A program made the translations under genes and the position numbers. 64,000 nt of DNA from Shewanella aquimarina (GTDB taxonomy: Bacteria; Pseudomonadota; Gammaproteobacteria; Enterobacterales; Shewanellaceae), in the NCBI RefSeq assembly GCF_023349185.1, contig NZ_JAKIKY010000002.1, positions 248,001-312,000 on the forward strand, written 5' to 3'. Numbering within the stretch: position 1 is the first letter of the stretch; every line of letters starts with the position of its first letter. Shown here in pieces: positions 9,904 through 18,042 of the stretch. Under the pieces are notes generated by a model, which ran no database searches, was not told where the DNA came from, and was given only the letters and a program-made list of their open reading frames with translations.

Positions 9904-10209
9904 ATGAGTGATTCTGAGCAGAGAGAGTCTAGTAAAATTAATCAAAATCAGCGTGATAGCTTGGTTCGTGGTCAGGAGCTGGATAGGGTGAACCATCTGC
10001 TGCATTTCCTGCTGACCCTGGCCACCCTCGGCGTCTGGGGACTGGTGTGGTGGCACCTGATCTTAAAATCCCAGGGCAAGGCGGAGCGCCTGTTTCATGG
10101 CTTCGACGACGCCTACTGGAGCCACCTTATCGAGCGCGAACAGCCCCCTGCCGCCCTACATACCTTTAGGGTCGACGCCAAACAGGAATCAGTTTACTTC
10201 GAGGCCTGA
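9904..10209 (+). CDS. Small membrane protein of unknown function
   Basis: 101 residues with one strong hydrophobic stretch at about 31-53, containing NHLLHFLLTLATLGVWGLVWW. This histidine-and-glycine membrane motif recurs in many short bacterial membrane proteins. The N-terminus is polar and rich in Ser, Gln and Asn. The C-terminal half is soluble. No enzyme motif is visible. It is a single gene between the acetyltransferase and a symporter gene. Confidence 0.65.
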   Translation: MSDSEQRESSKINQNQRDSLVRGQELDRVNHLLHFLLTLATLGVWGLVWWHLILKSQGKAERLFHGFDDAYWSHLIEREQPPAALHTFRVDAKQESVYFEA

Positions 10210-10358
10210 TGGGCCGCGCTTGATATGAATCACAGCTTACTGCAGGTTTCTCTGATATTATCCCGTTCCCATTTGCGTCTGCCGCTTGCAGCATTGCAAC
10301 TTGCTCTGAAGGAATAAGGGCGGCAGAACCAAACCACTCTCGCGATTCAAGGTTATTA

Positions 10359-11660
10359 ATGATGCGTCAACAAACCTCTTCTTGGCTGGGCCGTGCCTGG
10401 TCTGGCTGGATGTCTGTGCCCCTGTGGCTACAAATCCTTATCGGTATGCTCCTGGGTATTTGTACCGGTTTAGGCCTGGGTGAGCAGGCGGTACTGCTCA
10501 AGCCGATAGGTACGCTTTTTGTCAACACCATCAAGATGTTGATCGTCCCCTTGGTGTTCTGTTCCCTGATTGTCGGCGTGACTTCGATGCAAGACACGGC
10601 CAAGATGGGCCGAATCGGCTTTAAATCCTTCGCCTTCTATCTGGGGACCACCTCTATCGCCATCACACTCGGCCTGGCCGTGGGGCACTTCATGCAGCCC
10701 GGCGCCGGGCTGGCGATGACCTCGGCAGAGAGTCACAGCGCGGTGAAAGAGGTGCCCTCCATTATGGAGACACTGATTAACATAGTACCCACCAATCCCA
10801 TCGCGGCGCTGGCCAGTGGACAGATTTTACAGGTGATCGTCTTTGCCGTGGCCTTGGGTATCGCCCTGGTGTTGATTGGCGATCACGGTAAGCCCGCCAT
10901 CAAGGTGTTCGAGAGCCTTGCCGAGGCCATGTATAAGCTGACCGACATGGTGATGAAGCTTGCGCCTTACGGGGTATTTGGCCTGATGGCCTGGGTGGCA
11001 GGCGAATATGGCATGGACATGTTGATGCCGCTCATCAAGGTGATCCTGGCGGTTTATATCGGCTGTGCCCTGCATATCATAGGCTTCTACAGCCTGGTGC
11101 TGACCTTTGTGGCCAAGCTTAACCCGGTGCAGTTCTTCAAGGGGATCAGCAATGCCTTGGCGGTGGCCTATACCACCTCGAGTAGTGCCGGTACTCTGCC
11201 TGCTAGCATGAAATGCGCCAGCGAGTCTTTAGGGATCAACAAGAAGATCTCCAGCTTCGTCCTACCCCTGGGCACCACCATCAACATGGATGGCACCGCC
11301 CTGTATCAGGGGGTTACCGCCCTGTTTGTTGCCCAGGCCTTCGGTATCGATCTCACCTGGGTCGACTATATCACCATTATTCTCACCGCGACCCTGGCCT
11401 CTATCGGTACCGCGGGTGTTCCTGGTGCCGGTCTGGTGATGTTGACCCTGGTACTGACGACAGTTGGTCTGCCGCTGGAAGGGGTGGCCATCATCGCGGG
11501 TATCGACCGTATCCTGGATATGGCGCGCACCGTGGTTAACGTGTCGGGAGATCTGGTGGCCACCACAGTGATCGCCAAGTCAGAAGATGAGCTTGACCTG
11601 GAGCACTATAACGCCGACGCCGAGCAGAGCCAGATACTGGCAGAGCGGCTGGATAGCTAA
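10359..11660 (+). CDS. Dicarboxylate/amino acid:cation symporter (DAACS/SDF family)
   Basis: A 433-residue inner-membrane secondary transporter. The substrate-binding signatures are all present: the re-entrant loop TTSSSAGTLPAS, the unwound helix TTINMDGTALYQG, the second loop ASIGTAGVPGAG, and the last helix DRILDMARTVVNVSGD. The family moves glutamate, aspartate, C4-dicarboxylates or small neutral amino acids with sodium or protons. The Arg in the last helix fits acidic substrates, but the exact one is not determinable. It has an AAGG ribosome binding site and its own terminator. Confidence 0.9.
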   Translation: MMRQQTSSWLGRAWSGWMSVPLWLQILIGMLLGICTGLGLGEQAVLLKPIGTLFVNTIKMLIVPLVFCSLIVGVTSMQDTAKMGRIGFKSFAFYLGTTSIAITLGLAVGHFMQPGAGLAMTSAESHSAVKEVPSIMETLINIVPTNPIAALASGQILQVIVFAVALGIALVLIGDHGKPAIKVFESLAEAMYKLTDMVMKLAPYGVFGLMAWVAGEYGMDMLMPLIKVILAVYIGCALHIIGFYSLVLTFVAKLNPVQFFKGISNALAVAYTTSSSAGTLPASMKCASESLGINKKISSFVLPLGTTINMDGTALYQGVTALFVAQAFGIDLTWVDYITIILTATLASIGTAGVPGAGLVMLTLVLTTVGLPLEGVAIIAGIDRILDMARTVVNVSGDLVATTVIAKSEDELDLEHYNADAEQSQILAERLDS

Positions 11661-11683
11661 TTTAGGCTAGCTAATTTAGGCTA
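11656..11683 (+). repeat. Tandem 14-bp duplication at the symporter stop codon
   Basis: Two perfect adjacent copies of GCTAATTTAGGCTA, the first containing the TAA stop of the symporter. It looks like a recent slippage duplication. Confidence 0.85.
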
Positions 11684-11701
11684 GCTAAGCCGCTAGGCTA
11701 T

Positions 11702-11730
11702 AAAAAAACCGCCTTAAAGGCGGTTTTTTT
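11702..11730. terminator. Bidirectional terminator
   Basis: Stem AACCGCC/GGCGGTT with flanking A and T runs. It lies between the symporter gene (plus) and the META-domain lipoprotein gene (minus) and can serve both. Confidence 0.9.
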
Positions 11731-11749
11731 GTGGGGCTAATCTCGACAA

Positions 11750-12163
11750 TTACTGCTTACTGAGCACCAATTGGGTCTTACCGTCTGCGTCTTTGAGCAG
11801 CAGCTTACCCTTGGCCAGCTCGGCCTGGGTCACCTCAGACATCGCCTGCATGACGGTATGCTCCTGCTGCATCAGGGCATCGACACAGGCTTTCATCGTG
11901 CTACCAGCTGGGGAGAGGGACAGCGCTTGGCCGTCCAGTTGATACTTACCGAAAAATTGGTTGCAGCTGTTATTGCCGCTGAGTGCGCCATCTTCGGCGA
12001 ACACCAGCTGAGCCGGGCTGTAATCGATGGCGGCCTTACCCTGGGCGGCCTCTATGTGCCAGCTACCTAAAATATCCAGATCCTCGCCGCCCATGAGAGA
12101 TGTGCTTTGACAGGCTGATAAGCCGAGCAAGGTACCGGCGATAAAAATAAACTTCTTAAACAT
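11750..12163 (-). CDS. META-domain lipoprotein (HslJ-like)
   Basis: 137 residues. The N-terminus is a lipoprotein signal (MFKKFIFIAGTLLGLSACQS, with the lipidated Cys in LSAC). The mature part is one META domain (about 30-135) with the typical SWHIEAAQGK start and NNSCNQFFGKYQLDG core, and two conserved cysteines. E. coli HslJ, of this family, is linked to heat shock and novobiocin resistance; the biochemical role is unclear. ATG 12163 is used because GGAAG precedes it and it starts the signal peptide; an upstream in-frame start at 12202 would break the signal. Confidence 0.8.
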   Translation of the reverse strand: MFKKFIFIAGTLLGLSACQSTSLMGGEDLDILGSWHIEAAQGKAAIDYSPAQLVFAEDGALSGNNSCNQFFGKYQLDGQALSLSPAGSTMKACVDALMQQEHTVMQAMSEVTQAELAKGKLLLKDADGKTQLVLSKQ

Positions 12164-12326
12164 GGGGAAACTTCCAATTCTGTGAGACAGATATTTTGAC
12201 AAGCTTACTCTTAATTAAAAAGCCTTAATCGGGGTTTTTCCATGATATTTTGTTCATGCTAAGCTGTTTCTACTGTCGGCTGGCGGACACCGACGGCAAA
12301 TTTTCTGATATGGGAAAGATAAAGCG

Positions 12327-12560
12327 ATGATGACAGGATTAAAACTGGCCCACTGGCTGGGACTCGCGATGGTGATGGTGGGCCTGGGGATCTATGGCCT
12401 GACCTCTTGGGCAGAGCAGATGCAGGGGATACTGCTGGTCTCTAGCCTGCTAGGTCTGGGTCTGGTGATGATGTCGCCTTTCCCCATAGTGCTCTTCATT
12501 CAATGGGCAAAGGCGCAGGATCAGACTCAAGCGGAAACACAGCAAGATAACCAAGGCTAA
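12327..12560 (+). CDS. Small two-helix membrane protein, unknown function
   Basis: 77 residues with two hydrophobic helices (about 8-26 and 33-58) and a polar Gln-rich tail. No known domain. It converges with the GAF/degenerate-GGDEF gene, leaving only seven bases between stops. It is probably a real gene, given clean codon structure and tandem ATG starts, but no function can be proposed. Confidence 0.55.
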   Translation: MMTGLKLAHWLGLAMVMVGLGIYGLTSWAEQMQGILLVSSLLGLGLVMMSPFPIVLFIQWAKAQDQTQAETQQDNQG

Positions 12561-12567
12561 ATTTGCC

Positions 12568-13512
12568 TTAAGCCTTTACGTCGCCCTGCTGTGCCAGCTT
12601 TTGGTTGGCATGTAGATTCTGTCTCGCCGCCTCGACCATAGGTTCTATGGCCAGATGTGTGGTAGGGGTGAAGAAGCTCACGCCTATGCTGATCTCCGCC
12701 TTGATCTCTTCCTTGGCGATCTGCTTGAGCAGACGCTTGGTGAGGGATTCGAGATTGGCCTGACTATCCACGAAGGCCAAGATGGCAAACAGGCCATCCT
12801 CGATCCGGGCCGAGACATCGGCATCACGCATATTATGGTGTATGACCCGCGCCAGCTGTCTGAGTCCATGACTCTGCTCGAGTTGTCCCTTGTACTGGGT
12901 ATTATCTTGCAACAGGACGATACCCGCATGGGAACCGAAACGACGGCTGAGGCTGAGTTGTCTCGGCGCCATCAGGTTGAAACCATAGGGGTTGAGCATG
13001 CAGGTAAGGTCGTCTTGTACCGACATCATCTGGATCTGCTGCATCAGGAACAGATGCTTGAGCTCCGCCTGGATCAGGGCCTTGGCGTTTTCCATAAGCG
13101 GCAGGAGTCGCTGAAAATGTTTGCTGCGCTGGCTGTCACAGATCAGCATCACCCCGAAGGCCTGACCGTCTGACCAGTAGAGGGGCAGGGCCAGTAGGCT
13201 GTCGAAGCGGGCCAGATGACTCTCGGGATCTTGGCTCTCTGTGAGATCCAGCAGGCCGTAGGCGGTATGCTTGCTCAGGGCGTGGGTCAGGCTGGCATCA
13301 TAAAACTGGGTGCCGGCATAGAGATTGAGATCCGTGCGCTGGCGACTACAGACGACCTGATATTCGCCGTCGATACATTGCAGTACCACACTGGCCTGAG
13401 CCTGATAAAATTCATTAAGTAGATCAACTTGTTGCTGCCAACGTGGCAGAGTAATGGCGGGATGATCGGCTTCCCTGAGCCAGAGGCTGGTATCGGCGCA
13501 TTCTAACAGCAT
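12568..13512 (-). CDS. GAF-like plus degenerate GGDEF protein (paralogue B)
   Basis: 314 residues. The first half (about 30-150) resembles a GAF sensor domain ending in a small-molecule pocket-like LALPLYWSDGQAFGVMLI. The second half (about 160-310) keeps the GGDEF-fold framework (QDDLTCMLNPYGF, IGVSFF) but has RIEDGLFAIL where RxGGDEF should be. It should therefore not make cyclic di-GMP; a binding or scaffold role is possible. It is clearly paralogous to the gene 211 bases upstream on the same strand: both share a PYGF/HYGF, MAPRQL, RRFG.HAGI block. Confidence 0.75.
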   Translation of the reverse strand: MLLECADTSLWLREADHPAITLPRWQQQVDLLNEFYQAQASVVLQCIDGEYQVVCSRQRTDLNLYAGTQFYDASLTHALSKHTAYGLLDLTESQDPESHLARFDSLLALPLYWSDGQAFGVMLICDSQRSKHFQRLLPLMENAKALIQAELKHLFLMQQIQMMSVQDDLTCMLNPYGFNLMAPRQLSLSRRFGSHAGIVLLQDNTQYKGQLEQSHGLRQLARVIHHNMRDADVSARIEDGLFAILAFVDSQANLESLTKRLLKQIAKEEIKAEISIGVSFFTPTTHLAIEPMVEAARQNLHANQKLAQQGDVKA

Positions 13513-13722
13513 AGTAGTGCTCTCTTATTGTTATTATTTAATTGCATAACTCGCTAGTCTCTGTCGATCAGCCTAAAGACTGACGACACAAAGTGTTTAC
13601 ATCATACTCAAAAATCATATGTTGTGAGAATGTAAATTTTCAATTTTTGCGAGCAAAATCTATTTTCTATTCTCTATTACCCCACTGTGCAGGTATCTGT
13701 TTGCTAACAGAAACGGCCGAAA

Positions 13723-14688
13723 TTAGCCCTTGCTCTCCGTCTCCACCGCATCCTCGTTCCGATGATAGGACTTGAGCTGTTGCTTGGCCTGTTCCAGCAT
13801 AGGCGCCAACTTGGCGGAGGAATCGGGAGCGAAGAAGGAGTGCCCCGAGTCCAGCTGTAGGCGATCGTTTTGTTGGGCCAGCAGCTTTTCGACCCTGCGG
13901 CTGATATGGCTAAGGTCGCGCTCGGCATCGACGAAGACCAATACCACGAACTGGCTGTGGCTGTAGTGTGCGGCGATGTCGGCGGTGCGTATGGTGTCCT
14001 GGATGATGTTGCCAAGTAGCCGGATATGTTTGTCCTCTATCTCATCTATCATAGGTGGATTGGGATAGAGCTCGAAGAAGAGTATGCCTGCATGGGCACC
14101 GAAGCGTCTGCCCAGGTTGAGCTGTCTGGGCGCCATCATGATAAAGCCGTAGTGATTCAACATGCCTGTGTCACGGTCGCGCATCGACAGCGACTCGATA
14201 CGCTGACTCTGACAAAGTAGCGCCAGATCTTGCTGCAACAATATTTGGAAGGGTTCCAGCATGAAGGCGTTATTGCTGGCGGTTTCTCTGCTGCCAGGAT
14301 TGACCACACAGAGGCAACCGAAAATTGTGCCGTCTGGCCAGAGAATCGGCCGGGATAACAGGCTGCTGGCGGTGGCGAGATCCTTAGGCAGCTCGGCATT
14401 GGATTCTCGGCTCAGATCCAGGTTGATCCCTTCGGGCTGGCTGTTGGACAGGCGGGTAAAGAGCTCGAATTTTTCGTTATACAGGGTGCCGGAGAGAAAT
14501 TTGCGGGTGTCGTTGATGGAGCTGACGATGATCTCAAAGCCAAGATCCGTCTGCTGGGCGACGAAGGCGACATCGGCCTCGAAATAGCGTTTCATCAGCT
14601 CACATTGATGCATCCACCTGACTAAGTTGATTTGCGCGTTATCGTTTTCAAGTATACTCACACCCGTATGAATGTTTTCCGGCAGCAT
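13723..14688 (-). CDS. GAF-like plus degenerate GGDEF protein (paralogue A)
   Basis: 321 residues with the same plan as its downstream paralogue: a GAF-like N-terminal half (SRPILWPDGTIFGCLCVV) and a C-terminal GGDEF-fold remnant (RDRDTGMLNHYGF). The signature position reads AHYSHSQFVVLV, without any of G-G-D/E-E-F. Catalysis is therefore unlikely. The two genes probably arose by tandem duplication and then diverged. No EAL domain or kinase is adjacent. The output of either protein is unknown. Confidence 0.75.
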   Translation of the reverse strand: MLPENIHTGVSILENDNAQINLVRWMHQCELMKRYFEADVAFVAQQTDLGFEIIVSSINDTRKFLSGTLYNEKFELFTRLSNSQPEGINLDLSRESNAELPKDLATASSLLSRPILWPDGTIFGCLCVVNPGSRETASNNAFMLEPFQILLQQDLALLCQSQRIESLSMRDRDTGMLNHYGFIMMAPRQLNLGRRFGAHAGILFFELYPNPPMIDEIEDKHIRLLGNIIQDTIRTADIAAHYSHSQFVVLVFVDAERDLSHISRRVEKLLAQQNDRLQLDSGHSFFAPDSSAKLAPMLEQAKQQLKSYHRNEDAVETESKG

Positions 14689-14809
14689 GATCGGCTCTAA
14701 CCTATTGGTGTTTCAAGTTTGTTAAGTGTGGTAGTCGATGAGCTATTTTGCAAATAGCCCGAATATTTAAGGGGATATCCTTGTTTCAATTGAGTATAGA
14801 GAGTCTGTC

Positions 14810-15361
14810 ATGACTATCCGCTTGGCCACAGGTGCCGATCTCGATGCCCTCGTCGAATTGGAGGCGAGGGAGTGGCAGGCCGAGTTGACCCCAGGACAAC
14901 GCGGCGCTTTGATGACGGGCCAGCATTTTAGTCGCCAGGAGTTATCCGAGCTGATTCAGAAGCATTGGTTGCTGCTGGCCGAACGTGGAGGGGAGATCGC
15001 CGGCTATGTGATCGCTGGTCACTGGTCTTTCTTTGGTGACTGGCCCCTGTATCGCTCTCTGGTGAAACGGCTCGAGACGAGCCGCTTCGAGATGCCCCAG
15101 GGCATGGTCGGCGCCAGCAATAGCTGTCAGTATGGTCCCATATGGATAGCGCCGTCCCAGAGAGGCAGAGGTCTGTTTGCCGAGTTGGTGGCCGAGCTCA
15201 AGACACGGGTAGCTCCTCAATATCCCTACATGGTTACCTTCATCGCCGAAGAGAACGAACGCTCCTTCGCCGCCCATACCCAGAAGGGGGGCATGCAGGT
15301 GCTGGACTTCTTCGAGTTCGACGGCCGCGGCTACTATCTGCTGGCGGCATCGACAAGATAG
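14810..15361 (+). CDS. GNAT-family N-acetyltransferase
   Basis: 183 residues. A GNAT fold is shown by YGPIWIAPSQRGRGLFAEL (acetyl-CoA loop) and the C-terminal FIAEENERSFAAHTQKGGM. The gap between the first strands and the acetyl-CoA loop is longer than usual, with an insert at about 65-105. Divergent from the degenerate GGDEF pair. A small hypothetical gene follows closely and may share its transcript. Substrate unknown. Confidence 0.8.
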   Translation: MTIRLATGADLDALVELEAREWQAELTPGQRGALMTGQHFSRQELSELIQKHWLLLAERGGEIAGYVIAGHWSFFGDWPLYRSLVKRLETSRFEMPQGMVGASNSCQYGPIWIAPSQRGRGLFAELVAELKTRVAPQYPYMVTFIAEENERSFAAHTQKGGMQVLDFFEFDGRGYYLLAASTR

Positions 15362-15387
15362 GCCTTGAGAGGCTAACGAGTACCCTT

Positions 15388-15807
15388 ATGACAAGCAAAG
15401 AGATGAAGGGCAGGATGACTTCTAAGAACAAGACGACAGATAGCAAGGTAACAAATAGCAAGAAGAATGGTTTTCCGCCGCGCCTTGCCGAGCTACTGAC
15501 CTCCTATGAGGGCGTCTCGCTCAGCGCCCTGGATAACCTCAAGTTGTTAGCCGCCTTGGCGGCCCAGGCCGAGTTTGGCTGCGAGTGTCTCGAGCTGAGC
15601 GATGAGCCGCGTGCCATCTATGTTGCGAATTGGGATGGGCACTGGTTTGATTGTGGTTTCAGTAACGCCTATAGCGCCGAGATTCGGCCCATGGTGCGGC
15701 CGTCCGAGGCGCGATTGGCGACGGCTAGAAGGGTCGAGGTGCCACTGTTAAATGCCCAGCAGCTGAGCTTCATGTGTATGCAGTATGCCCACTTCGACCA
15801 CTGTTAG
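15388..15807 (+). CDS. Hypothetical protein
   Basis: 139 residues if started at ATG 15388. ATG 15415 has the better ribosome binding site (AAGG five bases upstream) and would give 130 residues. The N-terminus is Lys/Thr/Ser-rich and the rest is a compact domain with five cysteines, ending CMQYAHFDHC. I do not recognise the family. The same frame is open upstream across the acetyltransferase gene, but that part has no coding character. Possible operon with the acetyltransferase. Confidence 0.55.
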   Translation: MTSKEMKGRMTSKNKTTDSKVTNSKKNGFPPRLAELLTSYEGVSLSALDNLKLLAALAAQAEFGCECLELSDEPRAIYVANWDGHWFDCGFSNAYSAEIRPMVRPSEARLATARRVEVPLLNAQQLSFMCMQYAHFDHC

Positions 15808-15896
15808 CCTGCTGGTTCGGGTGAGTTAAGCATGAGCGCGAGCCGCCAAGAGGAGCGCCTGGCAAGCGGCGTGAGAATGTTAAGGATGAGTCGTTA

Positions 15897-16301
15897 GTGA
15901 TGGTGAGAACCTTTGCCCTGCTGGGCGTATTATTCAGTGGTTTCCTGGTGTGGCTTATCGTCAGCGCCGATGCCGGGCGCAGCAACCCCTTGTTTGAGCT
16001 GGCCCATTCGATTCCCTACGGTGACAAGCTGGGACATATGATCTTGTTTGGCACCCTGACCTTGTTTGCCAATGTCGGCAGTCGTTTCAGGCGTGTGTCC
16101 CTCGGCAAGGTGCGGCCCTATCTAGGGGCCGTGGTGGTCACGATTGTGGTGATTATCGAGGAGTGCAGTCAGCAGTATTTTCCCAGTCGTACCTTCGATG
16201 GCTATGATCTACTGGCCGACGGGGTGGGTATCATGCTGTTTAGCCTGCTGAGTCTCTATCTTGAGAAGCGATTCTTTACTAGCAATGAGTCGACTCGTTA
16301 A
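15897..16301 (+). CDS. VanZ-family membrane protein
   Basis: 134 residues with four hydrophobic segments. VanZ hallmarks are present: DKLGHMILFG in the second helix region and IEECSQQYFPSRTFDGYDLLAD before the last helix (given here as the conserved E-E-x-S-Q...R-T-F-D...D-L-L-A-D pattern). VanZ itself gives low-level teicoplanin resistance, but most chromosomal members have unknown roles. The start may be GTG 15897 or the ATG immediately after it. Confidence 0.75.
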   Translation: MMVRTFALLGVLFSGFLVWLIVSADAGRSNPLFELAHSIPYGDKLGHMILFGTLTLFANVGSRFRRVSLGKVRPYLGAVVVTIVVIIEECSQQYFPSRTFDGYDLLADGVGIMLFSLLSLYLEKRFFTSNESTR

Positions 16302-16332
16302 AGCTAATGCTATTTCATTGACAAAGATACAA

Positions 16333-16358
16333 AAAAGCCGCCAAAAGGCGGCTTTTTG
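16333..16358. terminator. Bidirectional terminator between vanZ-like gene and metK
   Basis: Perfect stem AAGCCGCC/GGCGGCTT with loop AAAA and A/T runs on both sides. Confidence 0.92.
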
Positions 16359-16378
16359 CTGACTGGCTTGCGCCAATC

Positions 16379-17530
16379 TTATAGCTTGGCGTCTGCGCGT
16401 AGCGCCTCTGCCTTGTCGGTACGCTCCCAAGGGAATTCGTTACGACCGAAGTGACCGTAAGCGGCGGTCGACTTGTAGATAGGACGCGCCAGGTCCAGCA
16501 TCTCGGTCAGGCCGTATGGACGCAGATCGAAGTGCTGACGCACCAGGCCGATAAGCACTTCTTCAGAGACCTTGCCCGTGCCGAAGGTTTCGACGCTGAT
16601 AGAGGTTGGCTCGGCCACACCGATAGCGTAAGACACCTGGATCTCACAGCGATCCGCCAGACCGGCTGCCACTATGTTCTTCGCCACATAACGTGCCGCA
16701 TAGGCCGCGCTGCGGTCAACTTTCGATGGGTCTTTGCCCGAGAAGGCGCCGCCGCCGTGACGTGCCATGCCGCCGTAGGTATCGACGATGATCTTACGAC
16801 CCGTCAGACCACAGTCACCCATAGGACCACCGATAACGAAACGGCCGGTTGGGTTGATGAAGTACTTGGTGTCTTTGTTCAGCCACTGTGCTGGTAGCAC
16901 TGGCTTGATGATGGTTTCCATCACGCCTTCGATCAGATCAGACTGGCTGACGCTGTCGCAGTGCTGAGTAGAAAGCACGACGGCATCGATGCCGACGATC
17001 TTGTTGTCTTCGTAGGCGAAGGTCACCTGGCTCTTGGCATCTGGGCGTAGCCAAGGCAGTGTCTTGTCTTTGCGTACTTCCGATTGACGCTTCACCAGTG
17101 CGTGGGCATAGGTGATAGGCGCAGGCATGAGCACGTCGGTTTCGTTGCTGGCGTAACCGAACATCAGGCCCTGGTCACCGGCACCTTGCTCTTTAGGATC
17201 GGCGCGATCGACACCCTGGTTGATGTCTGGAGACTGCTTACCAATGGCGTTGAGTACCGCACAAGAGTCGGCGTCGAAGCCCATGTCCGAGTGGGTGTAG
17301 CCGATCTCGCGTACCGTCTTACGGGTTAGCTCTTCGATGTCGACCCATGCAGAGGTGGTCACCTCACCACCGACCATCACCATGCCGGTTTTGACGTATG
17401 TTTCGCACGCCACACGTGCCTTAGGATCTTGTTCTAAGATCGCGTCGAGTACCGCATCAGAAATTTGATCGGCGATTTTATCTGGATGACCTTCTGAGAC
17501 CGACTCAGAGGTAAACAAGTGCTTTGCCAT
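16379..17530 (-). CDS. metK: S-adenosylmethionine synthetase
   Basis: 383 residues, full length for the family. It makes S-adenosylmethionine from methionine and ATP as a cytoplasmic tetramer. Key segments: [11 protein letters not shown] at the N-terminus, the [12 protein letters not shown] hexapeptide region, and the phosphate-binding [16 protein letters not shown]. The gene stands alone, with a three-box MetJ-type operator 40-60 bases before its start, which fits repression by methionine/SAM. It is divergent from tkt. Confidence 0.97.
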   Translation of the reverse strand: MAKHLFTSESVSEGHPDKIADQISDAVLDAILEQDPKARVACETYVKTGMVMVGGEVTTSAWVDIEELTRKTVREIGYTHSDMGFDADSCAVLNAIGKQSPDINQGVDRADPKEQGAGDQGLMFGYASNETDVLMPAPITYAHALVKRQSEVRKDKTLPWLRPDAKSQVTFAYEDNKIVGIDAVVLSTQHCDSVSQSDLIEGVMETIIKPVLPAQWLNKDTKYFINPTGRFVIGGPMGDCGLTGRKIIVDTYGGMARHGGGAFSGKDPSKVDRSAAYAARYVAKNIVAAGLADRCEIQVSYAIGVAEPTSISVETFGTGKVSEEVLIGLVRQHFDLRPYGLTEMLDLARPIYKSTAAYGHFGRNEFPWERTDKAEALRADAKL

Positions 17531-17567
17531 AATGGAAAAATCTCGTCTTTAAACAATTCGAATGTGT

Positions 17568-17591
17568 AGAAGTATCTACATCTAGACGGCC
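17568..17591 (-). promoter_or_regulatory. Probable MetJ operator (three met boxes)
   Basis: Three consecutive 8-mers, AGAAGTAT, CTACATCT and AGACGGCC, match the met-box consensus AGACGTCT at 6, 5 and 6 of 8 positions in register. MetJ binds tandem met boxes when loaded with SAM. The location just upstream of metK supports the call. No metJ gene is in the window. Confidence 0.7.
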
Positions 17592-18042
17592 ATTTTAGTG
17601 GAAATCAGATCGGATAACACCCTTTTCGATGAAAATTGTGGAGTAAAACCGGGTAATTATTCTAATGCCTCGGATGAGTTTAAATAAAAGTTATCCATAA
17701 CTTATTGTTATTGCTGATTTTTAATTGACGTTATAAGCCGCCAATTTTTTATTGCCAAAGGATCGCTTCGGACGGATTAGTGCCGCGGCGGCCAAGAGGG
17801 GTGGCTAGGAGGTGCGGGTTGTTCCGGCGCGGGTAAGTGAAATCCTGACTCCCCCTAAGGCGGTAAGCGAGGTTTTACCTGGGATGGCAGAAGCGCCGTT
17901 TTTCGGGTCTAGAAGGATTTAATCTAAGCTAAAGGGCGAAATTTATTTGCGTCCCATCCGCGAGTAGGGGAAAATATGCCCCCATTGTTGCCCGCAAATT
18001 CGGCCCGCAAAATCCCCAACATTCAAATCAGCAGGAGAGAGC
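17592..18042. other. metK-tkt divergent intergenic region
   Basis: About 450 bases between divergent metK and tkt. The metK-proximal part is AT-rich (a TTATCCATA resembles a DnaA box with one mismatch but is single). The tkt-proximal 150 bases are GC-rich and could form a folded leader. The ribosome binding site AGGAGA precedes tkt. No thiamine pyrophosphate riboswitch motif was found. Confidence 0.4.

Noticed and set aside
12655-13173. A 172-codon open frame antisense to the degenerate GGDEF gene
   Set aside because: Shadow of the sense frame; no ribosome binding site or domain.
17690-17705. DnaA box / origin near metK
   Set aside because: Only a single TTATCCATA with one mismatch, no cluster and no dnaA, gidA or parA genes.
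17760-18000. Thiamine pyrophosphate riboswitch before transketolase
   Set aside because: The region is GC-rich and foldable, but the conserved CUGAGA and ACCUGAU-type blocks are absent.
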